DNA of 64,000 nucleotides from Mycoplasmopsis pullorum (lineage in GTDB: Bacteria; Bacillota_I; Bacilli_A; Mycoplasmatales; Metamycoplasmataceae), in assembly GCF_001900245.1 (NCBI RefSeq), contig NZ_CP017813.1, forward strand, positions 62,001 to 126,000, given 5' to 3'. Below are positions 47,740 to 59,228 of the stretch, one piece after another. The translations under genes and the position numbers were made by a program. The notes under the pieces were generated by a model, which saw only the letters and a list, made by a program, of their open reading frames with translations, was not told where the DNA came from and did no database searches. How positions within the stretch are numbered: position 1 is the first letter of the stretch; each line of letters starts with the position of its first letter.

Positions 47740-49548
47740 ATGTTAAAAAAAATTTATAAATATTTAGGACTAGGAACTATATCCTGTACTCCATTCTTAA
47801 TGATTGGTGCAACAAGCAATGAAATAAAAAAAGAAGAATTAAAAAAAATTTCAATTTTATTTAGAGTAAAAGATTATAACGTTGACTTTATTAATAAATC
47901 TAATATGGATCAATTTGAAACAAAACTTAATAATGAATTAAATTTAATGAACCTTAAATGAAACATTTATAGAAGTCAACTCGTAAATTATTTTTCATTA
48001 AATTTTGAAAACGTAAAAGAAAGTGATTTTCCAAAAGTTGAAAAATTTTTGAAAAAAATAAATAACGATAATTTATTAGAAGAATTTAGTTTTAATGTTT
48101 ATCCAACTTTAAATAATAAAAGCGAATATTCAGTACCAATTCTGGGACCTTTTAAACTTGATGATAGCACTGACATGGATAAAAACGCTTATGTTGTTAA
48201 TCCACATTTAACAAATTTTCTGTCAAATAGATTGACTTCAGGCGACAGAGATAATATAAATCTTTATAGATTCGACAAGGTTAATAGAATTAATGTCGGT
48301 GTATTTGAAGTTAGTGACAAAAATGAGTATCTAGTAAATTTTGGAGACTCTGATTATTTTTTCACTGATAAATGAAACAAAGGAGTTAATCAAGTATTTC
48401 ATGTTAATAATGGAGCAGGTGCGAGAATTTCGGAACATGCAACACTGGTCGCCTCGATAATTGGTGGTAAAGGAGGTGTAAATCTTCATACAAGAATTTA
48501 TAGTGATGGATATAGCGGTGAAGGTGATTTTTTTAGAAAAATAGAAAATTTAATTTTAAAAAATGATTGTTCAGTAATTAACACATCATTTGGTGCTATG
48601 TCTGAAGGTGCAACACCAGATGTTATAAAGTGATATTCAAAATATAATCCAGATTCATCATTTTTCGATTCTTTAATGATAAGAAAACCAGAAGTACTTT
48701 TTGTTACTTCGGCAGGAAATAACGGTGAAACTTGATTTAATGATTTATTAGGACATAAATTAGCTTGAAATGGTATAGTCGTAGGTTCTAATAATGAAAA
48801 AGGTGAAATTAGCAGTTTTTCAAGTCGTTCTAATTTCACAGATAGAAAAAGAGTAACACTTTTAGCAAATGGTGAAAAATATTACAAAAAACACGATGGA
48901 ACTAGTTTTTCAGCTCCATTCATTAGTGGAATTTTATCTTACACACTTCAAGAATATAAAAATAAATATGACTTAGGTAAAAATAATATAATTGCTTTAG
49001 CTGCTTCAAGTACTTCAACTTATTCATTAAATAAAAATAATGAAAAATTATCTGAATATGGAGCAGGTACTTTTGATTATTCAAAACTAAAAAAATCTTT
49101 TGACTCTTTACAATATATTAAAGTAACAGATAAATGAAGTATCTCAACAATGTTTTCACATACACACTTAACCAAAGATAAGGAAATGCTTTTAAAAACA
49201 ATAGAAGCTGATAAAAATGATGTTATTAGAGGTGCGATTGCTTGAGAAAGTGAATTCGTACATAAAAACAATAACAAAGAAGAAGAAAGAAAATTTCCAT
49301 TCGTAAGAAATTTTGATCTAATTTTAAAAGATGATAAAGGTAATGTTCTGGCTAGTTCTGATTCAAATTTTCAAAATCTGGAATATATTAAATTCAACGT
49401 AAATAAAAAAGGTAAATATAAATGAGTATTAGTGAGAAAACAAGATTTGGATTTTCCGACATATTCTGATTTACCAACATACAAAAATTATATTTCAAGC
49501 TGAAGAACAACGGAAATAGCTTTTTCAAACACAATAGGCAAAGATTAA
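47740..49548 (+). CDS. Secreted subtilisin-like serine protease (S8)
   Basis: 602 residues. The N-terminus (MLKKIYKYLGLGTISCTPFLMIGATS) is a signal or membrane segment with a Cys but a poor lipobox. After a ~170-residue propeptide-like region come the S8 blocks: INVGVFEVSD, SEHATLVAS (His233), TSAGNNG (oxyanion Asn327) and GTSFSAPF (Ser389). In the first block a Glu (190) stands where the catalytic Asp is normally placed; Asp193 is three residues later. A ~150-residue C-terminal domain, probably beta-rich, follows and ends TEIAFSNTIGKD. It lies in an operon between two IPFLDL membrane proteins. It should be exported and cleave a protein at the cell surface; the target is unknown. Confidence 0.88.
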
Positions 49549-49551
49549 TTT

Positions 49552-50280
49552 ATGAAAACAACAAATATTACGAATATGTTAAATACTAATAAAAAATATT
49601 TAATTTATGTCGAAATTTTAAATACATTTTTACTACTTTTCATTTTATTGACTATTTTTTTAAAAGCATTCTTGCTGAAACTTGAACCTAAATTTGGAGA
49701 AATTAGTTCTAAACCAATTGATCCTTTTTATACTTTTGATGGAGATTTATATTTAATAATAGGTTATAAACAATATAACTTTTTGTCTACTTTTTTATAT
49801 ACTGGTATTTTCTGAATATTCATATTTCGAATTATTTTATTATCCAAACAATTCAAAAATATGACTTTTAAAAATCCTAAATCATGATTTTTATTAATTC
49901 CGTTTTTAGATCTTATATATTTACACAAAATAGATTTTCCAATCGAAACTAATAATAGAACAAGCAATAACTCTGAAATAAAAAAAATTACATTTTCATT
50001 ATTATTATTTTCTATTCTTTTAATTGTTGTTGTCTATTTTTCAATTTATCCTACATATTCACCATGATACAGGATGGATGAAGCGGATTTTTCATATTAT
50101 CTAAAAAGTCGATCATTATTTTTAAGTTATTGATCATTTACTCCTAGTATTATTTCTATAGACACCAGAATTGCTATTTTTCAATATCAATGTTTTATCA
50201 TTTTATGATCATTAATTTATTTAAGTGTTTTTATCTTGATTAATTGTCAATTTAATCCTAAGAATCTAAATAACTATTAA
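49552..50280 (+). CDS. IPFLDL-family membrane protein (C-half type, second copy)
   Basis: 242 residues with about four membrane helices: NTFLLLFILLTIFLKAFLL near the start, LYTGIFWIFIFRIILL, FLLIPFLDLIYL, and LLLFSILLIVVVYF, plus a final helix. The layout (KKYLIYVEILNTF, IPFLDL motif, final helix with WSLIYLS) parallels the 250-aa protein two genes upstream and the second half of the fused gene (WSLIYMSIF). It starts three bases after the protease stop, so it is co-translated with it. Function unknown; possibly an export, tethering or immunity partner of the protease. Confidence 0.8.
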
Positions 50281-50338
50281 ACTAAAACAAGCACCAAAAC
50301 TAATATAAATTAAAATTAGTTTTGGTGCTTGTTTTAGT
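50281..50338. terminator. Bidirectional terminator with 24-bp perfect arms
   Basis: Begins with ACTAAAACAAGCACCAAAAC and runs into a perfectly complementary 24-bp right arm after a 10-nt loop. It separates the protease operon from the convergent minus-strand pair. Confidence 0.9.
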
Positions 50339-50364
50339 TTAAGTTAGTAATATTCAAATAGGTA

Positions 50365-50856
50365 TTATTCCTTTGATTTAACTTCGTTATTTTTTTCATA
50401 TGAAAATGTCACATTCTTAGAATTAGTTATAAATTTATATTTTTTTGTTTTTAAATAATCAAATGCTTCTTTATCGAAAATTATTTCAAAATAAATATTT
50501 TCATACTTCTCTTTATTTTTGGTAATTGCTGTATTGATAGCTTTAGCGTGAAAAACACTTTTTATAAAATCTGAAATTTTCGATAAAAAATAAACATTTA
50601 TATCTTTTTCAGAAAAATCTACCATTCTTATTGATATTAAAACAACATTATTCTCATTTTTTGTAGATTTAATTAACAATGCTATTTCATCCAAAATATC
50701 CAAGACCTTTTCAACTGATTTTGTAGGGATATAATGTTTTTTATATTCAATTTTATCTGTGAATTTTAGGTTCATGTTTGTTTTGTTTATTCCAATGAAA
50801 ATTGCTAATCAAATAAAGAAAATAAACAATATTATTAAAACTACAATTGATAACAC
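50365..50856 (-). CDS. Hypothetical membrane-anchored protein
   Basis: The frame is open from the end of the neighbouring gene. A GTG at 50856 would give about 163 residues beginning with a membrane helix (VVLSIVVLIILFIFFIWLAIFIGI); an ATG at 50775 would give 136 soluble residues. The helix is clearly in frame, so the longer form is preferred, but no ribosome binding site is visible. The rest is a mixed alpha/beta domain with many Lys. It follows the 353-aa gene with 10 bases between stop and start, so the two are probably an operon. Not recognised. Confidence 0.55.
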
Positions 50857-50866
50857 AACTCAAATT

Positions 50867-51928
50867 TTATTTAGTAAGCCGACAAAATTCTTTTATTATT
50901 TCATAAGCACTGAAAACTATTCCTGAAGCACCAAATAGTGAAACAAAAATCAACAATAATATTAGAAACATTCTATGTTGAATATATTTCTTTCTAATAG
51001 ATTTGTGATTCTCAAAAGAATTGTTTTCAATTCTTAGACCATCCAAAATTTTATCGAATAAATCATTTGATAAAATATCAATTGTTGCTAATTTTTTCAA
51101 TTTATATTTATTAAATAATTTTTTTTCTTCTGTTACATATGTTACATCATTTACTTCTGTTGCATTATATTTATTCACTTCACTTTTAATTTCTAATAAT
51201 TTATCTATATTTTTAACCTCTTCAAGTACCTCGAGAATTTTGTTGAGTTCATTAACTTTATTTATAGTTTTTTCGTTTTCAGTTTTTTTATAGTTTTCTA
51301 TTTTTTGTCTTGCAAGTTTTTTTATTTCTGAATTTAATGCAATTTTATAGGTTTCAAGTACTGAATTTAATATTAATGTATAGTGAAATTTATTTTCGGG
51401 ATTTATACTTATCCATTTTTCGATATTTTTACTACTTAAATGATTATTATTGTCTAAATTAAGAAAATGTATTTTTTCATAATATTCTTTCATTTCATTA
51501 TCGTTATAATTCGTTTTTACAAATCCATTAGGAGAAAGACTATATTCTAATAAATTCTCTATAACATCGTCATTTATAGATTCATATTTTTCATCAAGTT
51601 CATATTTTTCAATTTTTGTAAAATATTCTTTAGCAAAATTTGTATCTATTTTTATTTCAGAATACTTTTTTCCTTCAAATAAATAATCGATTATTTCGCT
51701 ATGTGTATCCTGATTTAAAAAGTAATAATATTTTTTTTCGATACTTTCCGAATTATTAGAACCTTCGTTTTTATTTTTACATGATAAATATAAAAGGCAT
51801 AAAATGAACACAAAAAGTCTTGTTTTAAACGAAATTTCTTTATTATATTTTTTGACATATATATCATCAATAGAAGTTATAGTCTTTTTGATAGAAAAAA
51901 AATTATTTTCTGCTGTTGTTTCGCTCAT
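50867..51928 (-). CDS. Hypothetical protein with two membrane helices
   Basis: 353 residues. Residues about 36-50 (TRLFVFILCLLYLSC) and about 318-342 (MFLILLLIFVSLFGASGIVFSAY) are membrane helices; between them is a charged, helical domain with a coiled coil (ENYKKTENEKTINKVNELNKILEVLEEV). GGGG in the leader (ATAGGGGTTTATT) is the likely ribosome binding site. Two closely spaced minus-strand genes face the protease operon across a shared terminator. I do not recognise the family. Confidence 0.75.
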   Translation of the reverse strand: MSETTAENNFFSIKKTITSIDDIYVKKYNKEISFKTRLFVFILCLLYLSCKNKNEGSNNSESIEKKYYYFLNQDTHSEIIDYLFEGKKYSEIKIDTNFAKEYFTKIEKYELDEKYESINDDVIENLLEYSLSPNGFVKTNYNDNEMKEYYEKIHFLNLDNNNHLSSKNIEKWISINPENKFHYTLILNSVLETYKIALNSEIKKLARQKIENYKKTENEKTINKVNELNKILEVLEEVKNIDKLLEIKSEVNKYNATEVNDVTYVTEEKKLFNKYKLKKLATIDILSNDLFDKILDGLRIENNSFENHKSIRKKYIQHRMFLILLLIFVSLFGASGIVFSAYEIIKEFCRLTK

Positions 51929-52000
51929 AATAAACCCCTATAATTTATTTTAATTCAAATAAATTATATATTACCAAAAACCTTTAAGAATTAATCTTAA

Positions 52001-52030
52001 TTAAACATTTTTGTATTATAGTGTTATAAT
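52001..52030 (+). promoter_or_regulatory. tRNA-Lys promoter
   Basis: TTAAAC as -35 and a consensus TATAAT (52025-52030) as -10, spaced 18 bases, ending 15 bases before the tRNA. Confidence 0.6.
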
Positions 52031-52045
52031 ATAAGAAATTAAGTT

Positions 52046-52121
52046 GCGTTGTTAGCTCAGTCGGTAGAGCAGCTGGCTCTTAACCAGCGGGTCACAGGTT
52101 CGAACCCTGCACAACGTACCA
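52046..52121 (+). tRNA. tRNA-Lys (anticodon CTT)
   Basis: 76 bases including an encoded CCA. Acceptor GCGTTGT pairs with ACAACGT (terminal G-T); D arm TAGCTCAGTCGGTAGAGC; anticodon stem GCTGG/CCAGC with loop CTCTTAA; T loop TTCGAAC. The T stem has one A-C mismatch at its outer pair (49-65). It decodes AAG. It has its own promoter and terminator. Confidence 0.95.
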
Positions 52122-52124
52122 TAT

Positions 52125-52159
52125 CTAGTCTTCGCGACTAGTTTTTTTTTTTTTTTTTT
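52125..52159 (+). terminator. tRNA terminator with T18
   Basis: CTAGTC/GACTAG stem with loop TTCGC, followed by 18 consecutive T. Confidence 0.85.
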
Positions 52160-52170
52160 GACAAAAAGCA

Positions 52171-52195
52171 ATAAAAAAACACCAAAATGGTGTCT
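52171..52195 (-). terminator. rpmB terminator
   Basis: ACACCA/TGGTGT stem with short loop; on the minus strand it is followed by TTTTTTTATT. It lies 26 bases past the rpmB stop. Confidence 0.75.
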
Positions 52196-52220
52196 TAAAT
52201 TGATCAATTTTGAATAAATA

Positions 52221-52412
52221 TTAAATTAAATTTTTGCTTTTTAATGTTTTGATTGTTTTGGCACTAACTCTTAAAGTTTTAACACCTGAAGCTGTTTTAA
52301 CTCTAACTTTTTGTAAGTTGACATTAAATTTTCTTCTTGAAGCGTTCATAGCGTGTGAACGTGTGTTTCCAAATTGAGGTCCTTTACCAGTAATCATATC
52401 TTTTCTTGCCAT
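52221..52412 (-). CDS. rpmB: Ribosomal protein bL28
   Basis: 63 residues, the normal L28 length: starts [16 protein letters not shown] and carries [12 protein letters not shown]. The start chosen is the second in-frame ATG, which has AAAGGAGATCCT immediately upstream; the earlier ATG would add five unrelated residues. It binds 23S rRNA near the 50S surface. A separate transcript from the ECF genes. Confidence 0.96.
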   Translation of the reverse strand: MARKDMITGKGPQFGNTRSHAMNASRRKFNVNLQKVRVKTASGVKTLRVSAKTIKTLKSKNLI

Positions 52413-52521
52413 AGGATCTCCTTTCATTTAATTAGCTAATTTTATGACTATTAAAATAGTGCTTTTGTATTATACTATAAAATATTTTTTATCCAAATAT
52501 TCAAATAACTATTTAATTGAT

Positions 52522-53388
52522 TTAAACAATTTTAAAATAATAGGTGTATCAATTAGGTAAATAGTCAAATGCATTAACATGATTAATAATAATAAATGAA
52601 GTTAATAGAATCAATCATAATAATACTAAAGCATCTCCTAAACCAAATTGCAATTTACGATAACGAGTTCTTTTTTTGTATGGATTATATCCTCGTGTTT
52701 CCATTGCGTTTGATAAATCTTCAGCTTTGGAAAAACTGGATACGAATAAAGGGATTATTAAGGTAGTGAATGCAACAACTTTTTCTTTAATTTTTCCATT
52801 TTTAAAGTCCACACCACGTGATGTTTGAGCTTTGACGATTCTGTTAGCTTCATCTAATAATGTCGGAATAAAACGCAAGGAGATTGAAATAATCATAGCG
52901 ATAATATGAACTGGAACAAAAAATAATTTTAAAGGTAAAAGTAAATCCTCGATTGCCTTGGTTAACAAAATTGGTTTAGTTGTATTTGTTAATAAAGTTG
53001 TCACCATAATCATAATATAGATTCTTAAAAACAAAGTAATTGTCTTATTTATAGCTTCATAAGTAATATAAATATCTTTTTGTTTTCAAATTGGAATCGC
53101 TCAATCTTTATAAGAACTATCATTATATTTAAGCGAATAAACATTAATAATAAAAATAAAAAATGTTATAAATAAAGGAAATTTAACAGAATTAATTAAT
53201 GGTGAAATTCGTTTTGTTGAAATAACATATGTAATTACTAAAGGTAACAAAATTAATAAAGTATCAATGAAATATGACGAAATAAATGTTAAAACAATGT
53301 AATTGATTGTTAGAATAATCTTAATTCTTGGATCAAGCTTGTGTACATAACTATCACCAGGGATATAACGTCCAAAAACACTTTTCAT
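52522..53388 (-). CDS. ecfT: ECF transporter transmembrane subunit EcfT
   Basis: 288 residues with five or six membrane helices. The two coupling motifs SRGVDF and ETRGYNP, which contact the ATPases, are present. The start directly follows the stop of ecfA2. In ECF transporters EcfT links the ATPases to exchangeable S-components that bind vitamins such as riboflavin or folate; no S-component is in this window. Confidence 0.93.
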
Positions 53389-54345
53389 CTATTTTTGCTC
53401 CTTTCTTGAATTTAAAAAATCAGCTAATTCATCAAGTGAACGAACTTTCGGAACATTAATTCCATTAGCTTCAATTTTATCGATGAATTGGAATAATTTT
53501 GGAGGTTGTAAATGATTATCAAACAAGAATTTACTATCTCTTAAAACATCATAAGTGTCACCATCTTTAACAATGGTTCCATTTTGAAATACTAAAACAC
53601 GTTTTGAATGTTTTAAAATATTATCCAAATCATGAGATACGTTAATAATAGTCGTTCCACGATCATGCATTTTGCTAAAAATATCCAAAATTTCTCGAAT
53701 TCCAACAGGATCTAATCCGGCAGTTGGTTCATCAACAATTAAAACATCCGGTTCCATTGCTAAAATTCCTGCAATTGCGACTCTTCTCTTTTGTCCACCA
53801 GAGAGTTCAAACGGACTTCTTTCTAAATAAGATTCATCCATTCCGACTATTTTAAGATATTCCCTTGCACGTTCAAAAGCTTCTTCTTTTGGCACACCAA
53901 AAATCATTGGACCAAAAGCAATATCTTCCTTGATTGTATTTTTAAAAAGTTGATATTCGGCAAATTGAAAAACAACACCAATTTTTTTTCTTAATAATTT
54001 AACCTTTTTAACCTTACGAGATTTAGTTTTGTAGTCGATTAAAATATGTTCATGTTCTTGAATTTGTTTGTTTTTGTTTGCAAAATTAAAGAAAGATTTC
54101 TTTGAATTCGCTTGTGATTTTATTTGTTCAATATCATTATCAAAAAATCAACTAATTTGACCTTCTTTTGGAAAAAGTAAAGCGTTTAAGTGTTGCACAA
54201 AAGTTGTTTTACCTGAACCTGTTTGACCGATTATTCCGATATATTCTCCTTGATTAATTTCAACATTAACATTATTTAATGAGTGAAATTCTAAAGGAGT
54301 TTTTTCATTAAAGATTTGACCTAATTTTTCAACTTTTATTTGCAT
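53389..54345 (-). CDS. ecfA2: ECF transporter ATPase EcfA2
   Basis: 318 residues. Walker [10 protein letters not shown] near residue 40, then a ~40-residue Lys-rich insertion typical of mycoplasma EcfA2 proteins before the Q-loop ([11 protein letters not shown]), signature [13 protein letters not shown], Walker [13 protein letters not shown] and H-loop NVSHD. It pairs with EcfA1. Its start overlaps the end of ecfA1 by 10 bases and its stop abuts ecfT. Confidence 0.94.
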
Positions 54346-55133
54346 ATTTGATTAATTAACTCGCTTTCATCGTATGTAGGTTCTATTCCGTTTAACTTTT
54401 GGCTTAATTTATAAATAAAAGGTGAATCGATTTTAGCAATTTCGATAATTTCTTTATTGTTCAAAATTTCTTTTGGAGAACCCTTGGCAATTAACTTACC
54501 ATCAGCAAAAACTAAACAATAATCTGCTAAAATTGCTTCATCCATATCGTGTGTGATTGAAATTAGAGTTTTTTGACGTGTACTTTGTAGATCTTTAATG
54601 ATTGAAAGAACTTTTTCCTTTCCGACTGGATCCAACATTGATGTAACTTCGTCAAAAATCATAACTTTAGGATCTAAAGCTAAAACACTAGCGATGGCCA
54701 CACGTTGTTTTTGTCCACCAGAAAGTCGATCAGGTTCACGATTAAGATATTTTTCCATTCCGACTTCGAGACTGTATTTTTTAACAATTTCAGCCATTTT
54801 TTCCTGTGGTACACATCTATTTTCAAGTCCAAAAGCAATATCATCTTCAACAGAAGCACCAATAAATTGGTTATCAGGATTTTGGAAAATAATCCCGATT
54901 TTATTACGAACGTGAACTAAATTTTCTTTACTGTATTGAATTCCGTCAATTCAAATTTTTCCACTTTGAGGTTTTGCTAAACCGACTAAAATTTTTGATA
55001 ATGTACTTTTACCAGAACCATTATGTCCCAGAATGGCCACATACTGTCCATCTTCAATTTCAAAAGAAACATTTTCTAGGGCTGGTTTAAAATTTTCTCT
55101 ATATCTAAAAGTAATGTTTTCCAATTTAATCAT
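54336..55133 (-). CDS. ecfA1: ECF transporter ATPase EcfA1
   Basis: 265 residues. Walker [11 protein letters not shown]-loop [11 protein letters not shown], signature [13 protein letters not shown], Walker [14 protein letters not shown] (Val in place of the usual Pro after the catalytic Glu) and H-loop SITHD. First gene of the ecfA1-ecfA2-ecfT operon, divergent from ligA with a 65-base gap. Confidence 0.94.
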
Positions 55134-55180
55134 ATGAAATAAATTATATTGATTAATTCAATTTTTTAAATAAATATAAT

Positions 55181-55189
55181 TGCTATAAT
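55181..55189 (+). promoter_or_regulatory. ligA extended -10; probable leaderless start
   Basis: TTGCTATAAT supplies an extended -10 whose last T is 9 bases before the ligA ATG, so transcription would begin at or next to the start codon. No ribosome binding site is present. Confidence 0.6.
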
Positions 55190-55198
55190 CATTTTATT

Positions 55199-57196
55199 AT
55201 GAACAACAAAGTTAAAGAACAAGCAAAATTAGAAATCGAAAAATTAAAAAATCAAATCCAAATTTGAAACCATGAATACTACAATTTAGATAATCCCAGT
55301 GTTTCAGATGCTGAGTATGATAAAGCATATAATAAACTTTTAGAATTAGAAAAAAACTATCCGGAGTTTGTTACTCAAGACTCTCCGACTCAAATTATTG
55401 GTGGAATGGCAAATAATAAATTTACCAAATACGAACACCAAAAACCAATGTTATCATTAGCAAAAGCCTATACTGTAGAAGAATTAGACAAATTTTATGA
55501 TAATTTGGTCAAAGTCGTACCAAATGAAGAACTTTTATTTTCACTAGAGTATAAGGTTGATGGACTTTCGATCGCACTTCATTATATCAATGGTAAATTA
55601 ATTCGAGCAGTCACAAGAGGGGATGGTCAAATTGGTGAAGATGTCACCGAAAATATTTATCAAATTAAATCAATTCCAAAAGTAATAGATTATTTAGAAC
55701 CAATCGAAATCCGTGGTGAAGTCTTTCTTTATAAAAGTGACTTTGAAAGAATCAATCAAAATTTAGAACAACAAGATAAGAAAACATTCGCTAACCCCCG
55801 TAATGCGGCCAGTGGGACACTACGTCAATTAGATCCTAAGATTGTTCGTTCACGTAATTTGAATTCATTTTTATACGAGATTGTTGATCCTTTAAAACAT
55901 AATTTAAGCACACAAAAAGAAGTTTTAAGTTTCTTAAAAAGACATAATTTTCCAACTCAAAAATACAGTAAATTCGTTTCGGATGTATCTGAAATCATGT
56001 CAGAAATTGAAAAATTTGCAGAAATCAAAAATCAAATTGAATATGATGTTGACGGTTTTGTGATTAAACTCAATGCAATCAATTATTACAATAAATTAGG
56101 TGTTACAAGTAAATTTCCTAGATATGCAATCGCTTTTAAATTGGATTCGGAGTTTGCTATTTCAAAAATTAAGGAAATCAACGCAACTGTTGGTCGTACC
56201 GGTAAAATCACATATGTATGTAAAATTGAACCTGTTTACTTGAATCAAACAAACGTTGAAAACGCAACATTGCATAATTACAACTTTATTAGTGAAATGC
56301 AAATCAACGTTGGGGACGATGTAAAAATTATTAAAGCTGGTGAAATTATCCCCAAAGTTATCGAATTAGTTCAAAAAAACAGTTCAAGCATCTTTGAAAA
56401 AACTCTTAATTGTCCTAGCTGTAATTCCTTACTAGCATATTTAGATGAAAATGTAGATCAATACTGTTTAAACGAAGAATGTGACGAGAAAAAGATCCGT
56501 TCACTAATTCATTTTGTCTCGCGTGATGCATTGAACATTATGAGTCTAGGTGATAAAAATATTAATGTATTTTATGAAAAAGGCTTTATTAAAAATTTTG
56601 TAGATATTTTTAATTTAAAAACGCATAAAAATTCAATTCTCGAATTAAGTTCTTTCAAAGAAAAAAAGACTGACAAAATTTTAGACAATATTGAAAGTGT
56701 GCGTAAAACTAAGTTTTATCGTTTGCTTTTTGGATTAGGAATCAAACACATTGGTTTAAGAGCAAGTAAATTAATCGCTCAAGAGTTAAAAACAATTGAT
56801 AATCTTTTAAATAATAATTTACAAAATTTAATTCACATTAAAGATTTAGGTGAAAAAAGTGTTTGATCATTAATTGAATACGTTAATAAAGAAAAAAACC
56901 GTGAGATGTTAATCGAATTAAATCAAATAATTGAATTTGAAGAATCTAACGTTGCTAAAACAGATCTTTTATCAAATTTAACTTTTGTAATTACAGGTAC
57001 TTTATCAAAACCACGTGATTATTTTAAGGATTTAATTGAACAAAATGGTGGTAAAGTTTCTTCATCAGTATCAAAAAATACAAATTATTTACTAGCTGGT
57101 GCTGAAGCTGGTTCGAAATTAGAAAAAGCAAATCAATTAGGTGTTTCAGTTTTAAACGAATCTGAATTTAATGATTTATTAAAATCAACTAATTAG
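55199..57196 (+). CDS. ligA: NAD-dependent DNA ligase
   Basis: 665 residues, the standard LigA length. N-terminal Ia-like domain, adenylation domain with active-site Lys119 in [21 protein letters not shown]-fold with [16 protein letters not shown], zinc finger CPSC...C..EC, helix-hairpin-helix region and a C-terminal BRCT domain ([22 protein letters not shown]). It seals nicks with NAD and is essential. The last 150 codons plus 35 downstream bases are duplicated at 62500, see the repeat entries. Confidence 0.96.
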
Positions 57197-57230
57197 TCTA
57201 TTTTATAGTCAAAAAAGGAAATAAAAATAA
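56751..57230 (+). repeat. Left copy of the ligA 3' direct repeat
   Basis: From TTGGTTTAAGAGCAAG in ligA to 35 bases past its stop; about 480 bases nearly identical to 62500-62976. This copy is intact and ends the functional ligA. The pair flanks mcrBC and the IS. Confidence 0.9.
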
Positions 57231-57344
57231 CTGAAAAACTTATTAAAAATAAAAATTTTATAGGAAATTAATCCTGATAAAAATTAAATAAAGAGACAAA
57301 AATAGCTTTTTGAATCTTGATTCATAAAAATTGAAAGGTACAAA

Positions 57345-59228
57345 ATGAGCAACAATAAAAAAGTAAATGACAACACTAAAATAAAAGAGTTTTTAGCTCA
57401 AAAATCTAATATAAAAGAATATATAAATGACAAAATAAGTACAGAAGAGAAAAAAACTATAGAATCATTTTATAACCAAATTCAGTCAGATTTTAAACCT
57501 GAAATTTTAGAACAAATATCAAGTGAAGATTTAATTTATATACTTTTTGATCAAACTGGTAGTACTAATAAAAATTTAATGCGTTTATTAGAATTCTATG
57601 GTTCAGAAAAAGAAAGGTCAGGTTATAAAGTAGAAGATATTAATAAATTTCTGGGTTCTATAAAAGGAGGTGATGCTTTTTCTAAATTTCCTTTGCAAAT
57701 AACAAAAAATAAAGATAAAGACGAAGATATTTTCATGCATAAAAATGAAGTAACAAAAACAGAAGCTGTTCAGATTGCAAATGATGTTCGATTATTTCTT
57801 AAGAAAGTTTATGAAAAAATTAACAATATTAAGAATTATGATATTGATAATTTAAACAACATTAATGAATACATTGAATTTGTAAAGCAAATTTACAATT
57901 CTATAAAAGAAGATGAATCTTGAGAATTTCAGGAACATCAATGGCCATATAATCTATTTGATAAAGTTTGATTTAGAAAATATCTCCACGTTATGTTTCC
58001 TGAAATATTTTCTCCATATTACAATGAAGACTGACAAAAAAAGGTTTTAGATATTCTCTTTGGTGATGAAGCGAATAAATGACAAGAGAGATTGAATAAA
58101 AAAGAAATAAGTTTTTTGGTTAACTCAATATTAATAACCAAAAAAATCGAAAGTGAATTTAATTTAAAAAATTATGAATTTATTCATCTTATATCTAGTC
58201 TTGATGATGAAAAAGAGAAAAATGATTTAAATAAAAAGAGTAAAGAGAATATGACACAAACTAAAGAAAATAAAAATAACACAAACCAAAAAGGTATTAA
58301 TATCATCTACTATGGTGTGCCTGGTGTTGGTAAATCATACAAAGTTAAAAAAGAATATGATTTAGATAACAAAGATAAGCAAGTTAGTTTTGAAAGAGTT
58401 GTTTTTCATCCGGAATATAGCTATGGAGATTTTGTAGGTCAAATCAAACCTTATATTAAAGAAGAAAATGGAAATCACTTAATTACATATAAATTTGAAT
58501 CTGGTCCTTTTACTAAAATTCTAGAAAAAGCAATTAATGATCGAGAAAATCACCACTACTTAATTATTGAAGAAATTAATCGCGGAAATGCACATTCTAT
58601 TTTTGGTGATCTTTTCCAACTTTTAGACAGAGATGAAAGTGGAGAAAGTGAATATGAAATAACTAATGCAGATATTTCTAAGGAAGTGTATGGTGACACA
58701 TCTCACAAGATTAAAATACCTTCCAATCTTACTATTATCGCTACAATGAACACTTCTGATCAAAATGTTTATGCTCTAGATACTGCCTTTCAAAGACGTT
58801 GAGAAATGAAACATATTTCTAATGAATTTACAAATAAGGAAGAAGAGCTTAAAAATTCTGAAATATTAGGTACAAATATTTCTTGAGGAATTTTTCTAGA
58901 AGTAATTAATGATCACATTTTAAATAATTCAAACCATATGAGCTCTTTAGAAGACAAAAGAATTGGTAAATATTTTATAAACAAAAATGATTTTGATGAA
59001 AGAAGAATTGATTACTTTGCTCATAAAGTTCTGAAATATTTATGAGATGATGCTTTTAAATTAAACAGAGAAAGTGTGTTTAAAGAAGAATTTAAGAGCT
59101 TAGATTCAGTTATAAAGAAATTTATAAAGAGCAAAGGTAATGAAAGATTTAAAAGCATTTTCGATAAAAAAATCAATGACGATTTTGAAAAAAGAAGATC
59201 AAGTTCTGAATCAAATAACAATAAATAA
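57345..59228 (+). CDS. mcrB: McrB-family restriction NTPase
   Basis: 627 residues. The N-terminal ~300 residues are unique and helical (DNA-recognition part), followed by the AAA domain: Walker A YGVPGVGKSY (Lys330), Walker B YLIIEEINRGN, and the McrB-type ATMNTSDQNVYALDTAFQRRW sensor block. The family hydrolyses GTP to power DNA translocation for the McrC nuclease. The ATG is preceded by GAAAGGTACAAA. The stop overlaps the mcrC start by one base. Confidence 0.9.
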
